Source: Thereva unica
Lineage: Eukaryota > Arthropoda > Insecta > Diptera > Therevidae
DNA length: 64,000 bases
Direction of reading: 5' to 3'
NCBI GenBank assembly: GCA_949987705.1
Contig: OX465281.1
Coordinates: forward strand, 160,036,393-160,100,392
The notes beneath the pieces were generated by a model. That model saw nothing but the letters and a program-made list of their open reading frames with translations. It was not told where the DNA came from and ran no database searches. The position numbers and the translations under genes are program-made. Each line of letters begins with the position of its first letter. The first letter of the stretch is position 1. Of this stretch, positions 29,785-40,891 are shown one piece after another.

Positions 29785-30162
29785 ATGTTAAACTTGAAAC
29801 AAGAATACGATCGTTTGAAAACATTCGATAATCTAGCAATAGACTTAGATACAGCAGACCAGCTAGCGAAAAGTGGATTTTTTTACACAAACATCAAAGA
29901 CCGTGTTCAATGTTACTTTTGTTTTCTGCAGATAAATGCTATGAGTTGCGCATCGGATGTAGATTTTGATCATAGACATCGTTCACCATACTGTATCTAT
30001 GTTAATAGGAAAGATGAATGCGGACGATTCAAAGATCAGCTTGCGCCACTTACAGAACAACCTAAATCAAAGATCATACTTTGTACAATCAACACTTTGA
30101 AATTTTTAGCCGGTATTTTAGTCGTTCTAGCAATTCATTATTATTTCCACGAGCAGATATGA
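29785..30162 (+). CDS. BIR-domain (IAP-like) protein with C-terminal membrane anchor
   Basis: 125 residues from ATG at 29785, 21 bases after the integrase stop. A single BIR repeat fills residues 10-75. It begins RLKTFDNLAI, has GFFYTNIKDRVQCYFC, and keeps the exact zinc ligands C43-x2-C46-x16-H63-x6-C70. Residues 97-120 form one hydrophobic segment, then a short HEQI end, typical of a tail anchor. There is no RING domain. BIR proteins bind caspases or IAP antagonists; one encoded by a capsid-bearing element suggests suppression of cell death during replication. The Gly before the first Cys pair and the conserved Trp-type position differ (NAMSC), so binding specificity may be unusual. Confidence 0.82.
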   Translation: MLNLKQEYDRLKTFDNLAIDLDTADQLAKSGFFYTNIKDRVQCYFCFLQINAMSCASDVDFDHRHRSPYCIYVNRKDECGRFKDQLAPLTEQPKSKIILCTINTLKFLAGILVVLAIHYYFHEQI

Positions 30163-30404
30163 GAAAGAAAATAAGTTTCAATGAAGACCCACAAGTTAAA
30201 TATATGGTAGTATGGAGTTTCGCATACAGACAAAGTAGGAAAGGACCATGGGAGCAGTATGCAGTGGATACATTTAGATTTAAAAACAGAATTTCACAAC
30301 TTAGTGTAATAATAAATCCGGTTTTAGAAAATAAAATAAAAATGTTCAACAAGTATGTATGCTTATTTATTTTAATTGGTTCGCTTGGCATCTGCATTTC
30401 TTAG
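30163..30404 (+). other. Short stretch after the BIR gene, doubtful ORF
   Basis: An open frame overlaps the BIR gene's end in another phase and runs to 30404. It is Lys-rich with a hydrophobic end that lies inside the repeat cluster. I see no domain and do not call it a gene. Confidence 0.3.
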
Positions 30405-31145
30405 CTAGATAATAATTTCATTTCTGCGACAGCTGCGAAATGAGCAAAAACGCAAAACAAAACAAAAACAAATGGACTCTTGCAGCTGCACCGGATCATG
30501 TGCAATTGCGCAGTATATCTGCTTGCGTGATCGCAATTAATTATTAATGCGACTTGTTTCAATCTTTGGAAGTTGAACTCGCCTGCTTATTTATTTTAAT
30601 TGGTTCAGGAAGTTGAACTCGCCTGCTTATTTATTTTAATTGGTTCGCTTGGCATCTGCATTTCTTAGGTAGATAATAATCTTGCAGCTGCACCGGATCA
30701 TGTGCAATTGCGCAGTATATCTGCTTGCGTGATCGCAATTAATTATTAATGCGACTTGTTTCAATCTTAGGAAGTTGAATTCGCCTGCTTATTTATTTTA
30801 ATTGGTTCGCTTGGCATCTGCATTTCTTAGCTAGATAATAATCTTGCAGCTGCACCGGATCATGTGCAATTGCGCAGTATATCTGCTTGCGTGATCGCAA
30901 TTAATTATTAACGCGACTTGTTTCAAGTAAATTGTTGTGGCAGCAGGTTGTTTTACTTGCATGATCCGGTGCAGCTGCAAGATTATTATCTAGCTAAGAA
31001 ATGCAGATGCCAAGCGAACCAATTAAAATAAATAAGCAGGCGAATTCAACTTCCTAAGATTGAAACAAGTCGCATTAATAATTAATTGCGATCACGCAAG
31101 CAGATATACTGCGCAAATGCACATGATCTGATCGCAGCTGCAAGA
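30405..31145. repeat. Right subterminal ~155-bp repeat cluster, with internal orientation switch
   Basis: Copies of the left-cluster unit appear here mostly in the opposite orientation (30405-30925; GCAGCTGCACCGGATCATG). Then, after a unique ~30-base spacer (30927-30957), at least one copy runs the same way as the left cluster (30958-31145). The result is an internal inverted repeat around 30940. Sequence conservation with the left cluster is high. Confidence 0.85.
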
Positions 31146-31230
31146 GTCTGCTAATTTATTTGAATAGTTACAATTAACATTTGCATTTCTTTCTCGTTTC
31201 TGTAATAGCGGTCGTACATGCTGAGGTTGG

Positions 31231-31240
31231 TATATAAAAG
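31231..31240 (+). promoter_or_regulatory. TATA box for the right-end accessory gene
   Basis: TATATAAAAG. It decides the start of the next gene: the ATG at 31243 would precede the expected transcription start, so the ATG at 31276 is preferred. Confidence 0.55.
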
Positions 31241-31275
31241 TTATGCTCTGGACAAGAAGAATCATAACATCTAGG

Positions 31276-31737
31276 ATGCTAGCAGAAGAAAGCAACATGG
31301 ACGTGGACCATATTATTGCTGAGCAAAGGAGGACCCTTAGAGGATTTAACCAGCAGATGGCCCAATATAAAAATCTGGAGCTGAAGAAGAAGGCGGTAAT
31401 GGGGATGTGCAGGTTTATGATTATAAACCGCACGATCGAGAGGACCTTACTGGAGATGCAGGCGCGCCTACTCCCAGAAAGGTGTGTGAGAAAGGTGCAG
31501 TCGATCCTGAACGGCATTAGCGGACCATGGATGCAGACCATAGATGTCGTGAGCAGACCACAACTGCAGACCATGGATGCAGACCATGTTGTTGTGAAGG
31601 AAGAGGAGCAGATCGTTTCCGAGGAGGGATGCAGCACCACCACCACCAAAAGGAAACGAAGGACAGAGCTGGAGATACTGTTGCAAGACCTGCAACATTT
31701 GGATTGGACCCCTACCTCTAAAAGAAGGAAGGTATAA
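31276..31737 (+). CDS. Polinton accessory protein, likely nuclear, unknown function
   Basis: 153 residues from ATG at 31276 (MLAEESNMDVDHII). The first 80 residues are helical with many Arg/Lys and Met. A linker with a near-duplication (WMQTIDVVSRP / LQTMDADHVV) follows. The C-terminus has two basic clusters, TKRKRR and TSKRRKV, the last at the very end, which look like nuclear localisation signals. No known domain is recognised. It is driven from the right repeat cluster and may be a regulator. Confidence 0.5.
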   Translation: MLAEESNMDVDHIIAEQRRTLRGFNQQMAQYKNLELKKKAVMGMCRFMIINRTIERTLLEMQARLLPERCVRKVQSILNGISGPWMQTIDVVSRPQLQTMDADHVVVKEEEQIVSEEGCSTTTTKRKRRTELEILLQDLQHLDWTPTSKRRKV

Positions 31738-32097
31738 TGTAAAAAATGTAAATAATGTAAAAAATAAAAAAAATAAAAAATATTTTATTCAAAAAGGTTT
31801 TTGTTTCATGTTTCATGTAAAAATAAAATTTTAAATTTCAATGTTTATATTTGATTTAAAAAATAAAAATGTTAAAATAATTGTTTTTTTTATGTATGTA
31901 TCAAATTGTAGTCATTTTCAGGGAAAAATGTTTTGCAAGGTAGTTATGTGATAAATCCACGGGTCGTGCATTTGTTTACCTTCATCATCCACAGTGTCTG
32001 TCTGTTCGGGTTATAACAAAAACAACAACCATGTAATAGTTGCACTGCAGCGCAACCGCTGTTTTTGCCGTTCAAGCTGCTGCTGCAGTTTTTGTTT
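31738..32097. other. Intergenic stretch before the right TIR
   Basis: Very AT-rich, with several AATAAA-like signals (31758-31800) suited to ending the + strand gene. The remainder has no recognised gene. Confidence 0.5.
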
Positions 32098-32498
32098 GTT
32101 TTACTTTCGATGCAACCTGTAGAATTTCTTAACCTACACCCAACCCAAAGCCATGATGTACCCATCCTCAAGTTCGAGCTATCCGGTTCTCAACATTCGC
32201 CCCCGCCGTCGCCCCCGCCACCGCCGTCGTCATCGCTAATACTTACCCTGCACTCCACCTTTCGCCGAGCCATAAGTCTGGCCACCCACTTACCATAATT
32301 ACAAGTGATTAATGACCTGTCAACCGGCCAACCACCTTGACCCACATTCAAACGTGATTCATTGATGACAGGTGATTGATTGATCACACTGACCTACTTC
32401 CGCAATCCAGTTCCCATGGACAAGGTCAATGACCTTGACGTGACCTAGTTCCCACGGTCCAGAAAATTTTCCCACCGTAAACCGACCCAATACCTACT
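32098..32498 (-). repeat. Polinton right terminal inverted repeat
   Basis: Reverse complement of 15107-15525 apart from a few substitutions and the 18-base shorter G-rich tract. It ends CCTACT next to the duplicated CCTGTC. Confidence 0.93.
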
Positions 32499-32504
32499 CC
32501 TGTC

Positions 32505-33383
32505 ATCTAAACTCACAGTGAAAAAGTGGCAATTAAGATCTTCTGCTGACAAGGATATTGTAAAGGAGAAGAAAAAAGCAAAGCTATTAAAAGTGAAACA
32601 GGGCTAATAGTGGATGTACCGAAACTGTTTTTGGAAACACTAATGATGGACATTATTAATAGGCTTTTACTCAGTTCTGATTCACTGATTATAGTACATT
32701 GAAATGGTACTTTAACATTGCAAAAATACAGGACAAGGTTTTATTTTTGGGTTGTGTAGGGGCTAGGATATCCCCAACAAATTTGTTTTGTAAGCTGTAC
32801 TGTTACGGAGATATAGTGGAAATCCCATTTGCACCACCTTTTCGAAGATGGCGGCTAATGGCGGAGGGGGCTGGGATCCCGAAAACTCAAATTTAAACTC
32901 AAATTGAACCCCCCTCGAACTAAAATCTTGTCCTGCGTTTTGGCAATGTTAAAGTACCATTGCCAGGGATTATTACTGGCATGAGACCAACTCCCAAAAA
33001 AAGACATTGCCGTCCACGAAAGATGCAATTGCTTTGACGATTCCCGCTGTACTTGACTTTGAAAATGATTCAGAATCAGATTTGGAAATGGTCTTTGAAG
33101 ACCCAAGGAGCGAACAGAACGACAAAGAAACATATCACTCATCATAATCTTAGTGCAAAAAAGTAGGTACATAATTGTGTTTTCAGAGAAAATAAATATC
33201 AAATCATAAATTACACAAATCAAGTTTTATTACATTTTATTACCAAAATTTTAAGTGATTATTCGTTAAAAAACAACTTTATTGGCATAAAATCTATTAA
33301 GAAGTTGTAAGAAATAATATAAGCTAAAGAAATAATTTTGACCGGCTAGATCGGCAAAATACCCTTATGTGGGCCGTAACATA
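32505..33383. mobile_element. Right part of DNA element Y, copy A
   Basis: The sequence continues element Y after the Polinton and matches 38583-39470. It keeps remnants of an ORF tail: a short Lys-rich piece and an acidic end containing VLDFENDSE and SEQNDKETY (about 33045-33145), with stops between them. The inverted terminus is at 33341-33371. Which transposase this was is not clear to me. Confidence 0.6.
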
Positions 33384-33387
33384 ACTA

Positions 33388-33950
33388 GTGGGATGTTGTG
33401 CCTAGAGACTAGCCACTAATTACGCTTTTTCGTGGTATTCTTTCTGTTGAATAACACTTCAGACTGGATGACAATATATTAAGTGGAGATTGTGAAGATT
33501 CACGAAAACAATCCAACAAATAACTTGAAAAACTAACGCATCTTTCAAGTAGATGCTGCTGAAAGAATTATATAACATATTTGACCAATGAACGAACCCA
33601 AGGTCGTTCTAATGTAGGGCCGTGGTCCTAAGAAAAATTTTAGTGTAGCTATACCTCTACTGTAGCTATACCTCTACATGCAATTCTCAAATTCGCAGTC
33701 GCGGATTCAATTAAATCAAAAATTCGGAGTGAAGACTCACACGCTAATGAAATACCCGATGTCGGATTATCTTAGGCGCATTTGTGGTTCCAAATCCACA
33801 GAAAATTTCGGATCACACTTTTAAAGCACGGAAAATGTCAAAGAGAGATTCGCGGTTGCAGATTTGAGAATCGCAAAGTCTCAAATCCGCACTCACTTCC
33901 GACCCACCGGATCTGGGAATCGAGGCCAATAAATCGAAAGTGTCAAATTG

Positions 33951-33992
<42 letters not shown>

Positions 33993-34572
33993 ACATCACA
34001 CATGTAAACACTATATATATGTAAAACGAATCTAAACATTTTTCTTTGGATTGGAGGCAAATCTAAAATCACCCTTTCGCACCCCGATCTAGCGCCTTCC
34101 CATTACTCCAAACACTAACTTGTAGTAATGTGGCAATAAACCTATTTATTCATGCTTACATAAAAAGGTACATTCCAATGCAAGATATGTATAAACTTTA
34201 GAAGGAAGTAAACAAATGATTTATGACAACAGATTTTCTATTACATATTTATGAAATGTATTTTGTATATTTTATGGAAGTTGATAATCATAGGTAAAAC
34301 GAAGAGTAATGTAATATTGCCATAGATGGTGTTCACTATTCTTTGTCATAGATGGGGTGCAATTAAAATATATCAATTCTTTCAAATTCTTGGCGGGCAA
34401 TTATTGTATCCATGAAAGATGCGTTAGTTTTTCGAGTTATTTGTTTGAATATTTTCGCAATTCTTCACAATCTTCACTTAATATATTGTCATCCAGTCTG
34501 AAGTGTTATTCAATAGAAGGAATACCAAGAAAAAGCGTAATTAGTGGCTAGTCTCTAGGCACAACATCCCAC
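33388..34572. mobile_element. TIR element with 41-A run
   Basis: Inverted ends of about 155 bp (33388-33545 and 34415-34572) begin GTGGGATGTTGTGCC. Inside are 'CGCAAAGTCTCAAATCCGC'-type short repeats and an uninterrupted A run at 33951-33991. No transposase is visible. The A run may mark an inserted retroposon. No target duplication was found. Confidence 0.65.
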
Positions 34573-34632
34573 TTTTGTTTTGTTATTCTGAAGAGATACA
34601 TACAAATTTAGTTAATAAAAACTTAAAAATAT

Positions 34633-34757
34633 GCTTTTAAACAAAGGCCTGCAAAATTTTTTAGAAATGGGGTAAATCGTTTGTAAAATTTTTGCTTTTA
34701 AACAAAGGCCTGCAAAATTTTTTAGAAATGGGGTAAATCGTTTGTAAAATTTTTGTA
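34633..34757. repeat. 61-bp tandem duplication
   Basis: Two adjacent copies of a unit starting GCTTTTAAACAAAGGCCTGC. The surrounding DNA to 34950 is featureless. Confidence 0.85.
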
Positions 34758-34952
34758 AAATATTAAAAATTCTGAGAAAAATCACTTCCTTGTATTCATG
34801 GACTATAAGGACGGTCTTAAATACATCGTACGTGCAATTAAATTATAAATTTTCATTCATTTCAGTAAGCGTTTATATGCCCTAGTAAAAATTAGATATC
34901 TACTTTTCGTTTTAAACCTACCAAATGTTTCGTTTAAATCATACATATTTTT

Positions 34953-36299
34953 TGTGACAAATCCACAACGAAGTTCGATAAAATTGAATTTTTGTTTTGG
35001 TCTACAGCACCCTACATGACTATAAACAATAATAAAATGAACAGCATATAAAATATGCATATAAACAAATAAATAATTTATATTATTTCCGCGAAATTTC
35101 TTAATGATTTATAAAGCCGCCGAACAGCCATAAAAACTCAAGAAAATGATTTTTTTGCACTTTTGATTAAATAAATGTTTATGTTCTCCTGAGTATCATT
35201 ATTAAATAATATAATTTAGTGAGAAATAGAATTAAAACATGCTACACCGAAGTAAAAAAAAAAATTTATTTCACCATTTTGCGGTCGGGGATTGAACTTG
35301 CTTCGCCTGGAACCTGACTCCAGCGCCTTACCTCTAGGCTACCGATATATGGACTTTTTTAGAAATCTCTTTTTTGTTGTTTAAATTTACTTCTGGTTGA
35401 TTGTGACAAATCCACAGCGAAGTTCGATGAAATTGAATTTTTGTTTTGGTCTACAGCACCACCTACATGACTATAAACTATAATAAAATGAACAGCATAT
35501 AAAATATGCATATAAACAAATAAATACTTTATATTATTTCCGCGAAATTTCTTAATGATTTATAAAGCCGCCGAAGAGCCATAAAAACTCAAGAAAATGA
35601 TTTTTTTGCACTTTTAATTAAATAAATGTTTATGTTCTCCTGAGTATCATTATTAAATAATATAATTTAGTGAGAAATAGAATTAAAACATGCTACACCG
35701 AAGTAAAAAAAAAATTTTATTTCACCATTTTGCGGTCGGGGATTGAACTTGGTTCGCCTGGAACCTGACTCCAGCGCCTTACCTCTAGGCTACCGATATA
35801 TGGACTTTTTTAGAAATCTCTTTTTTGTTGTTTAAATATACTTCTGGTTGATTGTGACAAATCCACAGCGAAGTTCGATGAAATTGAATTTTTGTTTTGG
35901 TCTACAGCACCACCTACATGACTATAAACTATAATAAAATGAACAGCATATAAAATATGCATATAAACAAATAAATACTTTATATTATTTCCGCGAAATT
36001 TCTTAATGATTTATAAAGCCGCCGAAGAGCCATAAAAACTCAAGAAAATGATTTTTTTGCACTTTTAATTAAATAAATGTTTATGTTCTCCTGAGTATCA
36101 TTATTAAATAATATAATTTAGTGAGAAATAGAATTAAAACATGCTACACCGAAGTAAAAAAAAAAATTTTATTTCACCATTTTGCGGTCGGGGATTGAAC
36201 TTGGTTCGCCTGGAACCTGACTCCAGCGCCTTACCTCTAGGTTACAGATATATGGACTTTATTAGAAATCTCTTTTTTGTTGTTAAATATACTTCTGGT
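34953..36299. repeat. Three tandem copies of a ~450-bp unit
   Basis: Units start at 34953, 35402 and 35853 with TGTGACAAATCCACA and are nearly identical. Each carries a tRNA-like segment on the minus strand. Otherwise they are AT-rich and noncoding. Confidence 0.9.
35281..35350 (-). repeat. tRNA-like segment (first of three; others at 35732-35801 and 36184-36253)
   Basis: On the minus strand a D-arm (GCC TAGAGGTAA GGC) and a perfect 5-bp anticodon stem (CTGGA/TCCAG) with a 7-base loop GTCAGGT are present, giving anticodon CAG. An internal B-box-like AGTTCAATCCC follows. The T-stem and most of the acceptor stem do not pair. It is a tRNA-derived (SINE-like) sequence, not a working tRNA gene. 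Confidence 0.5.
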
Positions 36300-36412
36300 T
36301 GAAATTTCCAGACCATTTTCTCAGTTTTTGGTCTTTTGACCAAGAGCTACATTTTGAGATATTTCCCAAGTCTGTAGCTGCAGTACTTTCAGAGATGAAA
36401 GTAGGCTTCAGA

Positions 36413-36475
36413 CGGACAGACGGACAGACGTACAGACGGACAGACGGACAGACGGACAGACGGACAGATGGACAG
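36413..36475. repeat. GGACAGAC microsatellite
   Basis: About eight 8-base units with minor changes. Confidence 0.9.
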
Positions 36476-36510
36476 AGCCTCTGTATAAGCTTTTTTTTTT
36501 GAAAAAGCTA

Positions 36511-37933
36511 AAAATTGTTTGGACATTATTCTTAGGAAATATTCCAAGCTTTCTAATTTTGGAAAAAGAGTACATGCGAATTTTATGGAGAAAAGGTAGT
36601 TGAAGTCGAAATTTTAGATAAAAAAACCAAAATTTTGGCGTTGACGACTCATAACTCTGAAATTTGGTAGGCAACCGAACTTTTACAATTTTAGATAAGG
36701 AGTATTCTCCGTACACTGCCGGCGAAGGTGATAATACCTTGTTGTTAACTGACTAAGCCGGCGGGATGTCTTATTAGAGCTACCAGGGCTATTTATGTGA
36801 AGGTTAAGTTTTTCTTAAAACGAATTACAGAATAAAAATTTTCATATTCAAATATACTGCTAGGCGTTCTATTTTATTAGGCGTTCTATTCGAAAAGAAA
36901 CCCAAAGTTTTAAAACTAAGAAAAAAGAAACTTTCCCGAATATAATGCCTAAGCGTTTTGTTCGGGCCAAGACTGTAGACCCCGGTCAGAACCATAATAG
37001 TCCTTTTTTTAGACTTCTCAGATCTCTAGGTATCACTGACTCAATTTAAGTAACCTCATGCCTCAGCGCCTTTTGGATCTATAGTCCGTGTGCGCTTAAT
37101 ATAACTTGGTCGATTGTGCCTTCAGGCCTTCTTGCCTCTTGTAAAAAAAAAACATTTTTGAAGTGGGCGATTTGCAAATCGAAAGGGCGTTTTTATTTGA
37201 TTCCATTTTACAACATTTATGAAAAATTTTGTCAAAATACAATTTTTTATAAAGAGAAAAAATTAATTTTATTGGACTGTCGGGATTTTCAGGTACCAGG
37301 TCCGGTAACATCAGGATGTAGGATGTTTTGCTGATTCTTTAGTAAAGGGGGTGTAATACAAAAATAAAATACCTGCAAGTTACAATTTTTAGAGGTCTTG
37401 TTAGTACATAAATGTGATTGCTCAGTTTTAGAGTTCAGAGAAAATTGAAAGTGAAAGTGAGAAATTTTGCATATGGACCAAGAGCTAGTGGACCGTCCGA
37501 GTAACGGTATGTCTGTAAGGCTAGAAATTTTTGTGGTGATGAGTCATAGCTTGCTAAGTACAATAACCATCGCCTGGGACGACTCAGCCCTGCACGTCAT
37601 CAACCCCTATATTTTTGAAAGTGTAGGGAACATTTGAAAAAAAAAAAAAGAAAACTGGTTCCTGTAAGCTTGAAATTTTTATACCATTTTGTTTATTCAT
37701 TATAGAGTTTGAAAAAAAATTGACAGGCGTTTTCGATAAGCACAAGTACCTGACTAGTGAACCTAAAGGTGTATTATGTATAAATTAAAATAAACTTTAT
37801 TCTGTAAAGTTGAAATTTATAGACGTGTTTCTTTAGGCGATTTAAAGTAAGTTGGTACAATGACAGGCGGTTCTGGCAAGCAAAAGTCCTTGACAGGCGA
37901 GGGGAAAGATGCTATGGGAGTGCGAGTGAGAGG
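36511..37933. repeat. 1.42-kb direct repeat X, first copy
   Basis: Matches 39471-40891 in the same orientation, from AAAATTGTTTGGACA to GTGAGAGG. It includes AT-rich noncoding DNA, a run of A (37635-37650) and motifs such as GGCGTTCTATT. No coding pattern. The lengths (1423 and 1421) and position on both sides of element Y copy B suggest a duplication or LTR-like arrangement. Confidence 0.85.
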
Positions 37934-37934
37934 A

Positions 37935-39470
37935 GGGTTCTACGATAATTACACTCCCTATAATTAAATGTCAAAAAACGGCCTTTTCTAATTGTTTTTG
38001 AATCTTTCTGCAAAAACCTGTTGACCAAAAATGGTCAATGGTCCAAAACTCATAATTTTCGTCTTCTTAAGCACTATTATGTAGTATTTTTTGTTTTCCA
38101 AAACAACATTTTTTTCGTTCCCAAAACGTGAAAAAACGTGTTTTCGCTACTATTATTAGCTTTTTACCACCTGTTGCCCTGGACCAATTTTATCCAAAAC
38201 ACATTCATTGAATTCCTACAATTTTTCTCTTTATAGCGTCAAGAAATCGCAGGGTAGATTTATTTCAACTTTTATACGCTTTTTCTCTATCTCTCCTGGA
38301 CTATTTTTGAAAAAAAAAAACCGTTTTAAATTGTTTGAATTAATCTGCAAGAATTGCTTACTGCAACAATATTATGTATACATACTTAAAGCATGTTTTA
38401 TGTGACCCCAGAACAGATTAATGCGACCCCTTAGAACTAATTAGCAAGTGGGGCTTCGATGAATCACACCAGGCCCAATTTTAACAGAAGATGGGAAATA
38501 ACACACTTCAATTATAATAACAATTACACTTTCTTTTGGATTCCTCTGGAACTCCTCTGTTTGAGATCATATTGCACCTGTCATCTAAACTCACAGTGAA
38601 AATGTGGCAATTAAGATCTTCTGCTGACAAGGATATTGTAAAGGAGAGGAAAAAAGCTATCCAAGAAAAATTTAAAAGTGAAACAGGGCTAATAGTGGAT
38701 GTACCGAAACTGTTTTTGTAAACACTAGTGATGGACATTATTAAAAGGCTTTTACTCAGTTCTGATTCACTGATTATTATAGTAGATTGAAATGGTAGTT
38801 TAACATTGCAAAAATACAGGACAAGGTTTTATTTTTGGGTTGTGTAGGGGCTAGGATATCCCCAACAAATTTGTTGTAAGGTGTACTGTTACGGAGATAT
38901 AGTGGAAATCCCATTTGCACCACCTTTTCGAAGATGGCGGCTAATGGCGGAGGGGGGCTGGGATCCCGAAAACTCAAATCTAAACTCACATTGAAACCCC
39001 CTACATCGAACTAAAATCTTGCCCTGCATTTTGGCAATGTTAAAGTACCATTGCCAGGGACTATTACTGGCATGAGACCAACTCCCAAAAAAAGACAGTG
39101 CCGTTCACGAAAGATGCAATTGCTTTGACGATTCCCGCTGTACTTGACTTTGAAAATGATTCAGAATTAGATTTGGAAATGGTCTTTGAAGACCCAAGGA
39201 GCGAACAGAACGATAAAGAAACATATCACTCATCATCATCTTAGTGCAAAAAAGTACATAATTGTGTTTTCAGAGAAAATAAATATCAAATCATAAATTA
39301 CACAAATCTAGTTTTATTACATTTTATTACCAAAATTTTAAGTGACTATTCCTTAAAAAACAACTTTATTAGCATAAAATCAATTAAAAAGTTGTAGGAA
39401 ATAATATAAGCTAAAGAAATAATTTTGACCGGCTAGATCGGCAAAATACCCTTATGTGGGCCGTAACATA
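37935..39470. mobile_element. DNA element Y, copy B (Polinton-free)
   Basis: Matches 14454-15106 plus 32505-33383 without the Polinton. CCTGTC occurs once (38577-38582). Coding remnants: a 40-codon piece at 38602-38721 (MWQLRSSADKDIV..., FKSETGLIVDVPK) and an acidic ORF end near 39110-39242. The left third of copy A (13522-14453) is absent here. Confidence 0.75.
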
Positions 39471-40891
39471 AAAATTGTTTGGACACTATTCTTAGGAAAT
39501 ATTCCAAGCTTTCTAATTTTGGAAAAACAGTACATGCGAATTTTATGGAGAAAAAGGTAGTTGAAGTCGAAATTTTAGATAAAAAAACAAAATTTTGGCG
39601 TTGACGACTCATAACTCTGAAATTTGGTAGGGAACCGAACTTTTACAATTTTAGATAAGGAGTATTCTCCGTACACTGCCGGCGAAGGTGATAGTACCTT
39701 GTTGTTAACTGGCTAAGCCGGCGGGATTAGAGCTACCAGGGCTATTTATGTGAAGGTTAAGTTTTTCTTAAAACAAATTACAGAATAAAAATTTTCATAT
39801 TCAAATATACTGCCTAGGCGTTCTATTTTATTAGGCGTTCTATTCGAAAACAAACCCAAAGTTTTAAAACTAAGAAAAACGAAACTTTCCCGAATATAAT
39901 GCCTAGGCATTTTGTTCGGGCGAAGACTGTAGACCCCGGTCAGAACCATAATAGTCCTTTTTTTAGACTTCTCAGATCTCTAGATATCACTGACTAGATT
40001 TAAGTAACCTCACGCCTCAGCGCCTTTTGGATCTACATATAGTCCGTGTGCGCTTAATATAACTTGGTCGGTTGTGCCTTCAGGCCTTCCTGCCTCTTGT
40101 AAAAAAAATTTTTTTTTTTTTGAAGTGGGCGATTTGCAAATCGAAAGTTGATTCCATTTTACAACATTTATGAAAAATTTTGTCAAAATACAATTTTTTA
40201 TAAAGAGAAAAAATTAATTTTATTGGACTGTCGGGATTTTCAGGTACCAGGTCCGGTAACATCAGGATGTAAGATGTTTTGCTGACTCTTTAGTAAAGGC
40301 GATGTAATACAAAAATAAAATACCTGCAAGTTACAATTTTTAGAGGTGTTGTTAGTACATAAATGTGATTGCTCAGTTTTTAGAGTTCAGAGAAAATTGA
40401 AAGTGAAAGTGAGGAATTTCTCATATATAGACCAAGAGCTAGTGGACCGTCCGAGTAACGGTATGTCTGTAATTTTAGAAATTTTTATGGTGATGAGTCA
40501 TAGCTTGCTAAGTACAATAACCATCGCCTGGGACGCCTCAGCCCTGCACGTCATCAACCCCTATATTTTTGAAAGTGTAGGAAACATTTGAAAAAAAAAA
40601 AAAAAAAAAAAACTTGTTCCTGTAAGCTTGAAATTTTTATACCATTTTGTTTATTCATTATAGAGTTTGAAAAAAAATTGACAGGCGTTTTCGATAAGCA
40701 CAAGTACTTGACTATTGAACCTAAAGGTGTATTATGTATAAATTAATATAAACTTTATTCTGTAAAGTTGAAATTTATAGACGTGTTTCTTTAGGCGATT
40801 TAAAGTAACTTGGTACAATGACAGGCGGTTCTGGCAAGCAAAAGTCCTTCACAGGCGAGGGGAAAGATGCTATGGCAGTGCGCGTGAGAGG
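39471..40891. repeat. 1.42-kb direct repeat X, second copy
   Basis: See the first copy; differences are scattered substitutions and small indels, including changes in A-run lengths near 40110 and 40595. Confidence 0.85.

Larger units (their letters stand above)
15107..32498 (+). mobile_element. Polinton/Maverick transposon, complete, 17.4 kb
   Basis: Ends read AGTAGGTATTGGG and CCCAATACCTACT, flanked by a perfect 6-bp direct repeat CCTGTC (15101-15106 and 32499-32504). AG...CT ends and 6-bp duplications are diagnostic of Polintons. TIRs are 419 and 401 bp. The element carries the full core set (protein-primed polymerase, integrase, packaging ATPase, protease, major capsid protein) plus accessory genes. 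The one clear lesion in a core gene is an amber codon in the polymerase. Target DNA without the insertion exists at 38577-38582. Confidence 0.97.

Noticed and set aside
35281..35350. Functional tRNA-Leu(CAG) gene
   Set aside because: T-stem and acceptor stem do not pair, and it is repeated in a tandem array.
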